DNA from: Vibrio sinus
GTDB lineage: Bacteria > Pseudomonadota > Gammaproteobacteria > Enterobacterales > Vibrionaceae
Assembly: GCF_023634645.1 (NCBI RefSeq)
Contig: NZ_JAMKMR010000006.1
Location: forward strand, 186,001 to 250,000
DNA: 64,000 bases
Direction of reading: 5' to 3'
Shown: piece after piece, positions 10,001 to 19,032 of the stretch
Position numbering within the stretch: the stretch's first letter is position 1
How the letters are laid out: the number at the start of each line of letters is the position of its first letter
Program-made: the position numbers and the translations under genes
Notes under the pieces: model-generated
Database searches by the model: none
Told to the model about the DNA's origin: nothing
What the model saw: the letters and a program-made list of their open reading frames with translations, nothing else

Positions 10001-11794
10001 TTAATCTTTTCCTACATGCAAAATCGCTAAGAAGGCTTCTTGAGGCAACTCCACGTTACCAATCTGCTTCATGCGCTTCTTACCTTCTTTTTGCTTCTTG
10101 AGTAGTTTTTTCTTACGACTGACGTCACCACCGTAACATTTGGCAATAACGTTCTTTCTGAGCTGCTTAACGGTTGAGCGAGCAATAATATGGTTGCCGA
10201 TGGCCGCTTGAATCGCGATATCAAACATCTGGCGAGGAATAAACTCTTTCATCTTCTCAACCAACTGACGACCTCGGGTTTGCGCTTGATCTTTGTGTGT
10301 GATGATAGCCAACGCATCCACTTTATCGCCGTTAAGTAATACATCCACACGAACCATGTTCGATGCTTCAAAGCGTTGGAAGTTGTAATCCAAAGACGCA
10401 TAGCCGCGAGAAGTCGACTTCAAACGGTCAAAGAAATCCAGTACCACTTCAGCCATTGGAATATCATAAGTCAGCGCCACTTGATTGCCGTGGTACACCA
10501 TGTCGACCTGCACACCACGCTTTTCAACACATAATGTAATCACGTTACCCAAGTAGTCAGAAGGCACAAGGATGTTACAACGTGCAATCGGCTCACGAAT
10601 CTCTTCTAGATCGTTCACTGCAGGCAGTTTCGCTGGGCTGTCGACATAGAGTAAGTCACCATCGCTTTTTTCTACTTCATACACTACGGTAGGCGCGGTG
10701 GTGATTAAGTCCAAGTCGTATTCACGCTCTAAACGCTCTTGGATAATTTCCATGTGGAGCATTCCCAAGAAGCCACAACGGAAACCAAAACCTAACGCTG
10801 CTGAGTTTTCTGGCTCATAAAATAGCGACGCGTCATTTAAGCTGAGTTTGCCCAACGCATCGCGGAAATTTTCATAATCATCTGACGAGACAGGGAAAAG
10901 ACCCGCGTAGACTTGCGGTTTCACTTTTTTAAAGCCAGGCAGAGCTTCCTCACAACCGTGTTTGGATAGCGTCAAGGTATCACCCACTGGCGCGCCTAGG
11001 ATATCTTTGATGCCACAAACCACCCAGCCTACTTCACCGGTTTTCAGCTCATTGGTATCCAATTGCTTAGGAGTGAAAATACCCAGGCGATCCACACCCC
11101 AGACTTGGCCTGTGCTCATTACCTTAATCTTGTCATTCTTTTTCAGTGTGCCGTTTTTAATACGGACCAAGGAAACAACGCCTAGATAGTTGTCAAACCA
11201 AGAGTCAATAATCAGAGCTTGCAATGGCGCCTCAGGATCGCCTTCTGGCGCTGGAATCGCTGAAACGATGTTTTCTAATACATCGTCAACACCCAAGCCC
11301 GTTTTCGCTGAGCAGCGAGTGGCTTCCATGGCATCAATGCCAACAATCTCTTCGATTTCTTCAGCAACTCGCTCAGGCTCCGCCGCTGGCAGGTCAATCT
11401 TGTTGAGGATTGGCACCACTTCCAGGTCCATCTCAATCGCGGTGTAACAGTTGGCTAACGTTTGCGCTTCAACACCTTGACCGGCATCCACCACCAGCAA
11501 AGCACCTTCACAAGCGGCTAGAGAGCGAGACACCTCATAAGAGAAATCAACGTGCCCCGGTGTATCGATAAAATTGAGCTGGTAAGTTTCACCGTCTTTC
11601 GCTTTGTAATCCAACGTAACGCTTTGCGCTTTGATAGTAATGCCGCGTTCACGCTCTAGATCCATAGAATCCAGTACTTGGGCTTCCATTTCACGGTCAC
11701 TCAGGCCACCGCAAACTTGAATTAGACGGTCAGAAAGAGTGGATTTACCATGGTCAATATGGGCGATAATCGAAAAATTGCGAATGTGCTTCAT
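10001..11794 (-). CDS. lepA: elongation factor 4 (LepA), back-translocating GTPase
   Basis: Ribosome-associated translational GTPase. The GTP-binding domain is at the N-terminus: [14 protein letters not shown] (G1), [10 protein letters not shown] (G2), DTPGHVDF (G3), NKIDLP (G4) and CSAKTG (G5). EF-G-like domains II, III and V follow, then the LepA-specific C-terminal domain (about 490-597) rich in basic residues ([22 protein letters not shown] has the typical composition). The 597-residue length is the family standard. It is located upstream of lepB, as in E. coli and Vibrio. Confidence 0.97.
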   Translation of the reverse strand: MKHIRNFSIIAHIDHGKSTLSDRLIQVCGGLSDREMEAQVLDSMDLERERGITIKAQSVTLDYKAKDGETYQLNFIDTPGHVDFSYEVSRSLAACEGALLVVDAGQGVEAQTLANCYTAIEMDLEVVPILNKIDLPAAEPERVAEEIEEIVGIDAMEATRCSAKTGLGVDDVLENIVSAIPAPEGDPEAPLQALIIDSWFDNYLGVVSLVRIKNGTLKKNDKIKVMSTGQVWGVDRLGIFTPKQLDTNELKTGEVGWVVCGIKDILGAPVGDTLTLSKHGCEEALPGFKKVKPQVYAGLFPVSSDDYENFRDALGKLSLNDASLFYEPENSAALGFGFRCGFLGMLHMEIIQERLEREYDLDLITTAPTVVYEVEKSDGDLLYVDSPAKLPAVNDLEEIREPIARCNILVPSDYLGNVITLCVEKRGVQVDMVYHGNQVALTYDIPMAEVVLDFFDRLKSTSRGYASLDYNFQRFEASNMVRVDVLLNGDKVDALAIITHKDQAQTRGRQLVEKMKEFIPRQMFDIAIQAAIGNHIIARSTVKQLRKNVIAKCYGGDVSRKKKLLKKQKEGKKRMKQIGNVELPQEAFLAILHVGKD

Positions 11795-11827
11795 AGGATT
11801 GGCGTGACTAAACTCGTTGCATTAAAA

Positions 11828-11857
11828 GAAACTGTAATGCCGCATTAAAGCGGCATT
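11828..11857 (-). terminator. candidate terminator of the rpoE-rseABC operon
   Basis: An 8-bp GC-rich stem (AATGCCGC / GCGGCATT, 11836-11843 with 11850-11857) with a 6-nt loop is followed on the minus strand by ACAGTTTCTTTT. It lies between rseC and lepA. The T-run starts a few bases late, so strength is uncertain. Confidence 0.5.
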
Positions 11858-11901
11858 TAACATAGGTTGGCAGATTCTACCCAATTTCTAGTCGATACGC
11901 A

Positions 11902-12372
11902 CTAGCTAATTGGCTCACCTAGCACGCGAAGCAATACAACTTCTTGAGCAGAGTCGTTTTCCGCTTTGCGAGCCAGCTTTTTAGCTAGCAAGATACCGAA
12001 AAATAAAAACAGACCAGACATAAGTATGGTCACGCCTTCTCCTGTATTCAATATGGGAACTAAAATCCATTGGGAGGCTAACGCGCCAACAAACAGCATA
12101 AGCAAAGGGACAATATAGACAACAGAAGCCGACCAAAGCAGACTTTTTTCAGGAAAACCGATTTCAACAACCTGACCTGCTTGCAAGGGTTGCTTAGTCG
12201 AAAGCTGCCAAAACAACGTTTTATTGCCAAATGCTTTACTGACAATACCCGTTCCACAGCTTTTTTGTGAAGAGCAGCTGCTACAACTGGTTTGCTGCTC
12301 GCAACTAAGCTCAACTTGATAACCTTTGGCTTTAGGATTAACCGAAGCCACAGTGGCGAGCGCGGTCATCAT
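11902..12372 (-). CDS. rseC: sigma-E regulatory protein RseC
   Basis: Inner-membrane protein of the sigma-E operon, related to Rnf-associated RseC/MucC proteins and linked in E. coli to reduction of SoxR. The N-terminal domain carries four cysteines (CEQQTSCSSCSSQKSC, about 24-39). Two membrane helices follow (about 84-103 and 109-129). The 156-residue length is typical. The start ATG overlaps the rseB stop (ATGA), showing translational coupling. It is the last gene of rpoE-rseA-rseB-rseC. Confidence 0.93.
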   Translation of the reverse strand: MMTALATVASVNPKAKGYQVELSCEQQTSCSSCSSQKSCGTGIVSKAFGNKTLFWQLSTKQPLQAGQVVEIGFPEKSLLWSASVVYIVPLLMLFVGALASQWILVPILNTGEGVTILMSGLFLFFGILLAKKLARKAENDSAQEVVLLRVLGEPIS

Positions 12373-13439
12373 TGCGTGCTACTCTCAACAGACACGCCAT
12401 TATCGACACCATCTGTTGTATCGTTCAATGCTTGTGGTGGGACAGCGGCAAACTTCACTGATTGGGCGATACGTTGGGCCGTTTCCGGTGGAATATCACC
12501 AATAACGGCAATTTCATTCTTACCACTAGCGAAAATTTGCAGCGTTCTGCGACCTTGTCTGACTAACTGGCTTTTTAAAGACTGGTTATCTCTGTCAGAC
12601 ACATACACAGAAAAGTCAAACAAGCCATCGGAATAGAGCTGACTTTCTACCGTTTGATCGGTACCAGAAAGCTTATAGCGATTGAGCTCTTCAGGCTTAA
12701 AGCCATTGGGGATCCAAGTAACTTTCCAATAGGTTTGCTTTAAGTTCCCTTGCGGCAATGAAAGCACTTGCGGCAATTGCACGTTTTGCAACGGGCTCAT
12801 TGCTTTAGTCACACTGCTTCCCGTGGCAAACGAGATGGTTCTAAACTGTTCTAAAATGTCGCCACCTCTATCAAGTAAATCGGCACGCAGTGGCAGTTTG
12901 GTTTTTTCATCCACCCATAAGATATAGGAATATCGCATGCCATCTTTCGACACGATGCGCAAGACTTGGCATGTTGCCCCCGCTTCTCTTGCTTTGCCAA
13001 GCGGAATAAAATCGTAATACTTACTTAGCTCACCGATGTTACTGTTTAACAAAGGAATAATTGGCGCGACCATATAGTTAGCACGAATGGTAAATGGCTC
13101 TGAGCTTGAGTCGATATAACTGACTTCGCCCCCACGACGAATCACTTCACGCATCGGTCCGCTTAGGTAGACAAGATGGGCAATCTGCACGTCATTTTCC
13201 ACCGCATGGCTATACTGCATCGGCTCGATAGAGTTGCGGTTCATGACGACATAAGAAAGTTGATAGCTAAGCTGTTTGCTCGCTTTATTCATTTCAGTTA
13301 ATAAAGTAAGCAATGGATTGGTATTGGTGGTTGCAGTAGCTGAGGATTGACTACCTGTTGAGGCTGGGGTGTCGGCGGCGTATGCGGCCACCGAGCTCAT
13401 ACAATAAATAACGATTGCGTAGACTAGAGACTTCTTCAT
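12369..13439 (-). CDS. rseB: periplasmic sigma-E regulator RseB
   Basis: RseB binds the periplasmic part of RseA and shields it from DegS. In E. coli it is released by off-pathway LPS, so it links envelope-glycan status to sigma-E. The protein has a signal peptide (MKKSLVYAIVIYCMSSVAAYA, cleavage near AYA-AD), then the MucB/RseB lipoprotein-localisation-like domain (about 45-220) and the C-terminal domain ending around residue 325. The last 30 residues are a low-complexity tail. It is 59 nt downstream of rseA and overlaps rseC. Confidence 0.93.
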   Translation of the reverse strand: MKKSLVYAIVIYCMSSVAAYAADTPASTGSQSSATATTNTNPLLTLLTEMNKASKQLSYQLSYVVMNRNSIEPMQYSHAVENDVQIAHLVYLSGPMREVIRRGGEVSYIDSSSEPFTIRANYMVAPIIPLLNSNIGELSKYYDFIPLGKAREAGATCQVLRIVSKDGMRYSYILWVDEKTKLPLRADLLDRGGDILEQFRTISFATGSSVTKAMSPLQNVQLPQVLSLPQGNLKQTYWKVTWIPNGFKPEELNRYKLSGTDQTVESQLYSDGLFDFSVYVSDRDNQSLKSQLVRQGRRTLQIFASGKNEIAVIGDIPPETAQRIAQSVKFAAVPPQALNDTTDGVDNGVSVESSTQ

Positions 13440-13498
13440 TCAGCTACCGGTTTGACGTGTTCATAAAAGTGGTGTGTTTCCTTCTCGCCCAATTCACT

Positions 13499-14074
13499 CT
13501 AGTTTGACTGACTTTTCATCAACATTTGTTTATCGAAATCGGAAGAGTAGCCGAGTATAACACGCCTTGTATGGGCTGAGTTATTTTCAACGGAACTACG
13601 AGTCAAACTGACCGGAGATGCACTTCCCCCCCAGGGTAGCGTGTTCAACACTTGGACAGCGCCACTCGCGCTGTTTTGCTCGGCATTGTCTGAACCTGTG
13701 TGAGTAAAGCCTAACACTACCGCTAGCGTGACGCTGGCGGCAACCGCCACTTGACTCACCGGAGATAACCATTTAGGCAAACGACGACGCGCCGCCGATG
13801 GCTCAGGCTGCGCTTCTAGCTTCGCATCGCCCAGGTTGAGCACTGTATTCGTACTCATGGGGTTGTGCGCAGGTTCGTTTTCCAACGCCAATGCAACACT
13901 TTCAGCAATATTCCAATTGGGATTTTCTGGGGCTTCACCACGCATCACATCACCAATCAGATGATAGTTTTTCCATGTTTGAAGGCCCTGATGATCGTCG
14001 ACTAATTCACTAATTAGCGATTTATCGATCATTTCCCCATCCATGAGTGCTGAAAGCTTTTCTTTGCCAGCCAT
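13499..14074 (-). CDS. rseA: anti-sigma-E factor RseA
   Basis: Single-pass inner-membrane anti-sigma factor that sequesters RpoE until DegS and RseP cleave it. The N-terminal cytoplasmic sigma-binding domain starts MAGKEKLSALMDGE. One membrane helix (VAVAASVTLAVVLGF, about 109-123) and a periplasmic tail follow. I chose the ATG at 14074, with GGTGG 6 nt upstream, over the in-frame ATG at 14086, because family members start at M-A-x-K-E-K-L. The coding strand contains a 7-G run near the C-terminal third. The protein is 191 residues. Confidence 0.93.
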   Translation of the reverse strand: MAGKEKLSALMDGEMIDKSLISELVDDHQGLQTWKNYHLIGDVMRGEAPENPNWNIAESVALALENEPAHNPMSTNTVLNLGDAKLEAQPEPSAARRRLPKWLSPVSQVAVAASVTLAVVLGFTHTGSDNAEQNSASGAVQVLNTLPWGGSASPVSLTRSSVENNSAHTRRVILGYSSDFDKQMLMKSQSN

Positions 14075-14101
14075 TATTTCCACCATTTTCGTTAATGCTT
14101 G

Positions 14102-14680
14102 TTAACGTTGTAAAAGAGGTTTTATCTTCTTTTCCACCGCTTCACGAGCACGGAATATACGGGAACGTACCGTTCCCACGGGACAATCCATCACTTCGGC
14201 AATTTCTTCATAACTCAAGCCATCCAGCTCTCGCAGAGTCATTGCCGTTTTCAAATCTTCAGGTAGCGCCTCGATAGAACTAAAAACTACACGCTTCAAT
14301 TCATTGGACAACGTTAAGTTCTCCGGGTTCGATATTTCTTTCAATGCACTACTGCTTTCATAATATTCTGCTTCTTCAGCATCCACATCGCTGGCTGGTG
14401 GCCTCCTGCTCTGAGCAACAATGTGATTTTTAGCGGTATTGACAGCTATTCTATATAACCAAGTATAGAACGCGCTTTCGCCACGAAAACTGGGGATTGC
14501 ACGATACGCTTTGATGAATGCTTCTTGAGCGACGTCGGCAACGTCTCCAGAATTGCTCACATATCGAGAAATAAGATTACACACTTTATTTTGATACTTT
14601 AAAACCAAAAGGTTAAATGCTTGCTTATCTCCGCCCTGTACTCGCTCTATCAATACTTGATCGGTCAATTGCTCGTTCAT
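14102..14680 (-). CDS. rpoE: extracytoplasmic-stress sigma factor RpoE
   Basis: ECF sigma factor (sigma-E) that directs envelope-stress genes. Region 2 contains FNLLVLKYQNKVCNLISRYV, the -10 recognition part SFRGESAFYTWLYRIA, and the helix NTAKNHI. Region 4 contains LPEDLKTAMTLRELDGLSYEEIAEVMDCPVGTVRSRI-type residues for -35 recognition. The 192-residue length equals the E. coli protein. It heads the operon with rseA, rseB and rseC, and a sigma-E-like promoter lies upstream, consistent with autoregulation. Confidence 0.97.
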   Translation of the reverse strand: MNEQLTDQVLIERVQGGDKQAFNLLVLKYQNKVCNLISRYVSNSGDVADVAQEAFIKAYRAIPSFRGESAFYTWLYRIAVNTAKNHIVAQSRRPPASDVDAEEAEYYESSSALKEISNPENLTLSNELKRVVFSSIEALPEDLKTAMTLRELDGLSYEEIAEVMDCPVGTVRSRIFRAREAVEKKIKPLLQR

Positions 14681-15003
14681 TCGAGCGTGTACTCCTATTG
14701 TTTATAACCCTATCTAGATCTAGATATGAGCTTTAATTATGCAAAATGCAGTATTGACACCACCGCTAACATGAGCAGTATTGTGACCTAGGAATGCAAA
14801 AAAAGTTCAAAACTTTCGTAAATTTTTTACCTTTCTTGCTTGTCATTATGATGTAATCTTAATTGGGTTTATTTTCCAAATCTAAAGTTGAACTCAATGA
14901 AAAGCAATGGGAACTAAGCATTATTGTATTCCAATCAACGATATTTGTAGATTTTCTTTACACAAGCTGAATGCCAATTTTCAGCTCAGGACAGAACAGT
15001 ATT
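14681..15003. other. rpoE-nadB divergent intergenic region
   Basis: This 323-nt gap between divergent rpoE and nadB holds the sigma-E promoter described separately and a 16-bp perfect palindrome TATCTAGATCTAGATA at 14711-14726, in the rpoE 5' leader close to the start codon. The rest is AT-rich and probably carries the nadB promoter; I do not assign one with confidence. Confidence 0.6.
14782..14808 (-). promoter_or_regulatory. sigma-E-type promoter of rpoE
   Basis: On the minus strand, GAACTT (14808-14803, preceded by TTTT) is followed after exactly 16 nt by TCACA (14786-14782). The -35 hexamer and spacing match the known sigma-E consensus (GGAACTT, 16-17 nt, TCTGA/TCAAA). The -10 is a weaker match. 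It lies about 100 nt upstream of rpoE in the right direction, as expected for an autoregulated rpoE. Confidence 0.65.
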
Positions 15004-16611
15004 ATGAACGCACACCGTGAACATCAATGTGACGTATTAGTAGTGGGGAGCGGAGCAGCTGGCCTTTCACTTGCCCTTCGCATCGCAGCTCATGCCAAAG
15101 TTATCGTTCTTAGCAAGGGGCCACGCAGTGAAGGAGCCACCTATTATGCTCAGGGCGGGATTGCAGCCGTTTTTGACGAATCAGATAGCATAGAATCTCA
15201 TATTCAAGATACGCACATTGCCGGCGCTGGCATTTGTGAGCCAGAGGCGGTGAAATTCATTGCCGAAAATGCAAAAGAATGTGTGCAATGGTTAATTGAC
15301 GGCGGTGTTCCGTTTGATAGAGAAGAGAACGGCAGTGACGGACAACCTCGCTACCATCTCAATCAGGAAGGTGGTCACAGCCATAGACGCATTCTCCACG
15401 CCGCTGATGCGACGGGGATGGCGATGCAAACCTCGTTGCAAGAGAACGTTAATAATCACCCGAATATCGAGATTTTTGAACGTTATAATGCACTCGATAT
15501 CATTACCGAAGATAAAGTCGGCGGCAACAAACACAAAGCGGTTGGCGCATACATCTGGAATCGAGCCGATGAACACGTCGAAACCGTTCGAGCGAAGTTT
15601 GTTGTGCTGGCAACGGGCGGAGCATCTAAGGTCTACCAATATACCTCTAACCCAGATGTCTCTTCAGGTGATGGTATCGCGATAGCATGGCGCGCTGGCT
15701 GCCGAGTCGCGAATTTAGAGTTTAATCAGTTCCATCCAACCTGTTTATACCACCCAGAAGCACGTAACTTCCTACTGACTGAAGCTCTGCGCGGTGAGGG
15801 AGCGTATTTACTACGTCCAGATGGCACTCGCTTCATGCCTGACTTTGATGAGCGAGAAGAGCTGGCACCAAGGGATATCGTTGCCCGAGCTATTGACTAT
15901 GAAATGAAACGCCTCGGCGTAGATTGCATGTACCTAGACATCAGCCATAAGCCCGTCGAATTTATCGAAAAACACTTCCCAACGATACATATGCGGCTGC
16001 AAGATCTGGGTATAGATATGACCAAAGAGCCAATTCCGATCGTGCCTGCGGCTCACTACACCTGCGGTGGTGTCAAAGTAAATAAAAATGGCAAGACGGA
16101 TATTGACCAATTGTATGCGATTGGTGAAGTCAGCTATACCGGTTTACATGGTGCCAATAGAATGGCTTCAAACTCTTTACTTGAATGTGTAGTGTACGCT
16201 TGGTCTGCAGCAAAAGACATTTTAGACAAGCTACCCACGGCATCGCTTCCTTCCACCTTACCGGCATGGGATGAAAGCCAAGTCTGTGACTCCGATGAAG
16301 AAGTGATCATCCAGCACAATTGGCATGAACTGCGTCTTTTCATGTGGGACTACATGGGCATTGTAAGAACGGATAAGCGTCTTGAAAGGGCATTACGCCG
16401 AATACAGCTTCTGCAACAAGAAACGCACGAGTATTACAGCAACTTCCGTGTTTCAAATAACTTATTGGAGTTACGCAACCTGTTACAAGTGGCTGAATTG
16501 ATGGTGCGCTGCGCGATGCAAAGAAAAGAAAGCCGCGGATTACACTATACCTTAGACTACCCAGATTTAATTGAAAATAGTGGGCCGACTATTTTAGATC
16601 CCAACCAATAG
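15004..16611 (+). CDS. nadB: L-aspartate oxidase NadB
   Basis: FAD enzyme that oxidises L-aspartate to iminoaspartate in de novo NAD synthesis. The N-terminal Rossmann motif [13 protein letters not shown] is near residue 14, with succinate dehydrogenase/fumarate reductase-like family signatures: [16 protein letters not shown]-type residues in [19 protein letters not shown] and [13 protein letters not shown]. The helical C-terminal domain is complete. An in-frame ATG lies 11 codons upstream at 14971, but I chose 15004 ([12 protein letters not shown]), where Vibrio and E. coli homologues begin. It gives 535 residues, and the gene is divergent from rpoE as in V. cholerae. Confidence 0.96.
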   Translation: MNAHREHQCDVLVVGSGAAGLSLALRIAAHAKVIVLSKGPRSEGATYYAQGGIAAVFDESDSIESHIQDTHIAGAGICEPEAVKFIAENAKECVQWLIDGGVPFDREENGSDGQPRYHLNQEGGHSHRRILHAADATGMAMQTSLQENVNNHPNIEIFERYNALDIITEDKVGGNKHKAVGAYIWNRADEHVETVRAKFVVLATGGASKVYQYTSNPDVSSGDGIAIAWRAGCRVANLEFNQFHPTCLYHPEARNFLLTEALRGEGAYLLRPDGTRFMPDFDEREELAPRDIVARAIDYEMKRLGVDCMYLDISHKPVEFIEKHFPTIHMRLQDLGIDMTKEPIPIVPAAHYTCGGVKVNKNGKTDIDQLYAIGEVSYTGLHGANRMASNSLLECVVYAWSAAKDILDKLPTASLPSTLPAWDESQVCDSDEEVIIQHNWHELRLFMWDYMGIVRTDKRLERALRRIQLLQQETHEYYSNFRVSNNLLELRNLLQVAELMVRCAMQRKESRGLHYTLDYPDLIENSGPTILDPNQ

Positions 16612-16622
16612 TGAAGCTTTTA

Positions 16623-16646
16623 AGTAGGGAGGATTCGCTCCCTACT
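16623..16646. terminator. hairpin between convergent nadB and ygfX
   Basis: A 9-bp perfect stem AGTAGGGAG / CTCCCTACT with a 6-nt loop lies between the convergent genes. The ygfX stop codon is inside the right arm. Neither side has a good T-run, so this may be a rho-assisted or mRNA-end-stabilising hairpin. Confidence 0.4.
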
Positions 16647-17064
16647 CGCGACCATACCTTAAATATACCAATACCTTTCGATACTCATCATCGCTCAAAC
16701 TGTCCCTCCACAGGCTAAATTTCTGCCCATGTTTACTGATAAATACGATAAAAAGTGGCGCATAAAGGAACAAAGTTTTTTGGCTTACAAACTTGTTGCC
16801 CGATAGAGTTAATTCACCATTAGAGGAGATATCCGCCCTACCAGAGATGCTTTTGGGCAGGCATTCATAATCACGAGCGTAACAGAGCACTAACCCAATG
16901 ATATATATCGAAGGAGCAAGGGGGAAAAACGATACGACACACGCACACACCGCAAACACAATGACCGTCATATTTGCAATGCGTGCATAGCAGGAAGGTT
17001 TAACGAATAGGCTAACGCACTTTGCTGAGGTTATAGGCGACAAGTTTATCGACCATAGCTGCAT
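16642..17064 (-). CDS. ygfX: YgfX/CptA-family membrane protein
   Basis: Small inner-membrane protein encoded with sdhE. In E. coli YgfX (CptA) has been reported to interact with MreB/FtsZ and as a toxin countered by its partner, but its main role is not settled. Two membrane segments are visible (about 29-46 and 48-64), followed by a basic soluble tail ending in DEYRKVLVYLRYGRE. The 140-residue length fits. The ATG at 17064 overlaps the sdhE end by 53 nt. A TTG at 17043 would shorten the overlap, so the exact start is uncertain. Confidence 0.8.
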   Translation of the reverse strand: MQLWSINLSPITSAKCVSLFVKPSCYARIANMTVIVFAVCACVVSFFPLAPSIYIIGLVLCYARDYECLPKSISGRADISSNGELTLSGNKFVSQKTLFLYAPLFIVFISKHGQKFSLWRDSLSDDEYRKVLVYLRYGRE

Positions 17065-17272
17065 GGACTAGATTTTCACTTCGCCTATGCCCCATTATCC
17101 AAGCAAACAAATCCGGGTCATCGCATTCCAATAGAGAAACGAAATCTTTTTGCTCACTTTCAGACAACGAATTAAAGCACTCTTCAAAAAATGGCATGAT
17201 CACCACATCCAACTCAAGCATACCTCTTCGGCAAGCCCACTTAATGCGTGCTTTTTCTTCAACTGTGTACAT
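17012..17272 (-). CDS. sdhE: FAD assembly factor SdhE
   Basis: Small acidic helical protein (YgfY/CptB) that promotes covalent attachment of FAD to the flavoprotein subunits of succinate dehydrogenase and fumarate reductase. It contains the family signature KWACRRGMLELDVV near residue 9 and a DDPDLFAWIMGH segment. The frame is open 38 codons further upstream (to 17386), but GAGGA sits 5 nt before the ATG at 17272 and the family starts there, giving 86 residues. It overlaps ygfX and is divergent from ygfZ, an arrangement shared with E. coli. Confidence 0.93.
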   Translation of the reverse strand: MYTVEEKARIKWACRRGMLELDVVIMPFFEECFNSLSESEQKDFVSLLECDDPDLFAWIMGHRRSENLVHAAMVDKLVAYNLSKVR

Positions 17273-17476
17273 ACTGTCCTCACAAGACATCATCAAAGTG
17301 TGCGCCGAGTGTACCAAGCCACTCTCATAACCACTAGTCTTACCTTCACACTCCTTGAGTGACACGCCAATTTTGCCCATTTTCAAACTTAAAATAACAG
17401 GTAAGTAACTTGCAGTATCAAAGCAATTCGCCTTAACATGTCAATCAAACAACTGATGAGATATAAGGTACGCACA

Positions 17477-18445
17477 ATGAGCTGGCAAAGTGCATTTACA
17501 CCGCTAGACGTTCATGAAAACGATACGCTTCCAAGTTTGATGCTCACCCATTTAAATTCATGGGCGGCAATCACGGTAACAGGCGATGATAGGAAGTCGT
17601 ATTTACAAGGACAAATCACGTGTGATGTAGTCACATTAGCAGAAGATAAAAGCACATTAGGTGCACACTGCGATGCGAAAGGTAAAGTGTGGAGTATTTT
17701 CCGCCTATTTGCTCATCAAAATGGTTACGCCATGGTGCAACCTCGTTCGGCCATTGAAACAGAGTTAGCGGAAATCAAAAAGTACGCGGTATTTTCTAAA
17801 GTGGACATTACGCTTTCTGAATCAGTGATGTTCGGCGTTATCGGCCAAGAAGCAGAACAATATATCGACGCCTTGAGTGAATCAACGGGTGATGTGAGAA
17901 ACATGTCATTTGGTACAGCCGTTAAAATCAGTGAGCTTCGCTGGCTGTTAATGGTTGATAAAGACAAGGTTACCTCTATCTGTGAGACAACTGATGCGAA
18001 AAAAGTCTCAGAAGATCTGTGGCGAGCATTTGATATCAAAGAAGGCTTACCAATTATCGGTAAAGATGCACAAAACGAGTACATTCCTCAGGCATTTAAT
18101 TTGCAAGCACTAGATGGCATCAGTTTTGAGAAAGGATGTTATACCGGGCAAGAAATGGTCGCTAGAGCCAAATACCGAGGCATTAATAAGCGAGGCATGT
18201 TCATTGTTAAAGGCAAATTGAACATGTCTATTACAGAGTCGAGTGTTGAAATGGAGCGCTCTGTGGGCGAAAACTGGCGCAAAGTGGGCACACTACTGTC
18301 TCACTACCAATATGTAGATGGCACTGTCATAGGCACCATAGTACTGCCCAATAATTTGGACCCGGATACGCAACTTCGAGCGAGTTCTTCCCCTGAAGAA
18401 ACATGGACAATACAGCCATTACCATACGCCATAGACGATGAGTGA
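17477..18445 (+). CDS. ygfZ: tRNA-modifying / Fe-S-repair protein YgfZ
   Basis: Folate-binding GcvT-like protein that supports activity of certain iron-sulfur enzymes such as the tRNA-thiolating MiaB. The signature KGCYTGQEMVAR (with the key cysteine) is near residue 228, and the N-terminal half has the GcvT-like WAAITVTGDDRKSYLQGQ. I chose the ATG at 17477 (MSWQSAFTPL) with AAGGT upstream, rather than the open frame from 17438. It gives 322 residues. The stop overlaps the next gene by 8 nt. Confidence 0.93.
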   Translation: MSWQSAFTPLDVHENDTLPSLMLTHLNSWAAITVTGDDRKSYLQGQITCDVVTLAEDKSTLGAHCDAKGKVWSIFRLFAHQNGYAMVQPRSAIETELAEIKKYAVFSKVDITLSESVMFGVIGQEAEQYIDALSESTGDVRNMSFGTAVKISELRWLLMVDKDKVTSICETTDAKKVSEDLWRAFDIKEGLPIIGKDAQNEYIPQAFNLQALDGISFEKGCYTGQEMVARAKYRGINKRGMFIVKGKLNMSITESSVEMERSVGENWRKVGTLLSHYQYVDGTVIGTIVLPNNLDPDTQLRASSSPEETWTIQPLPYAIDDE

Positions 18446-18917
18446 TTTATCCACTCCAGTTACACGATACCTTGATTCACACGGTATCGTGTACCAACGC
18501 CTTTTCCAGGAAAAAGCCACAACCAGCATAGAAGAAACGGCCCAGCAACGTGGGATCTGCCCAAGTAAAATGGTCAAGTCCATTTTACTGGTGGATATGG
18601 ACAACAATTATCGTCTAGCTTGTGTCCCGGGTAAGAGATCGGTTGACCCTAAAAAAGTCCGTGCCCACTTTCGCTCCAGGCGTGTTACCTGTGTGGCTGC
18701 CAACAGCGTTTACAAGGTAACTGGCTATGCTGTCGGAACCGTTTCTCCGTTACTACTACCCAAGGCTGTATCCGTTGTATTTGACATAGAGATCATGCAA
18801 TTAGATACCGTCACAATTAGCAGTGGCAACAAGCAATTTGGCCTGCAACTAGATTTCCGTACCCTACTCTCTCTTTGCTCTCCGGATATCGCTGATATTA
18901 GTCGCCAGATTAGCTAA
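18438..18917 (+). CDS. YbaK/EbsC-family aminoacyl-tRNA deacylase-like protein
   Basis: Single-domain member of the YbaK / prolyl-tRNA synthetase editing-domain family, whose members hydrolyse misacylated tRNAs. Typical segments are TPVTRYLDSHGIVYQ at the N-terminus, a lysine in GICPSKMVKSILL that corresponds to the conserved YbaK lysine, and a glycine-rich loop in KVTGYAVGTVSPLL. The 159-residue length is normal. The exact tRNA specificity (YbaK, ProX or other) cannot be told from sequence. Co-transcribed with ygfZ. It is the last core gene before the polysaccharide region. Confidence 0.85.
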   Translation: MSDLSTPVTRYLDSHGIVYQRLFQEKATTSIEETAQQRGICPSKMVKSILLVDMDNNYRLACVPGKRSVDPKKVRAHFRSRRVTCVAANSVYKVTGYAVGTVSPLLLPKAVSVVFDIEIMQLDTVTISSGNKQFGLQLDFRTLLSLCSPDIADISRQIS

Positions 18918-19032
18918 CTTCCCGTTTGATTTGAGGTTACTATCTAGCCTATTAAAACTGCCTCTGCAAACTCAACATTCACCCACGAGTAAGCCCAACG
19001 CTGAAAACATTAGGTTTCGTAGTGAACCAGGG

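Noticed and set aside
13626..13632. C7 run in rseA as a possible phase-variation tract
   Set aside because: Seven bases is short for efficient slippage and the segment codes for ordinary residues in frame.
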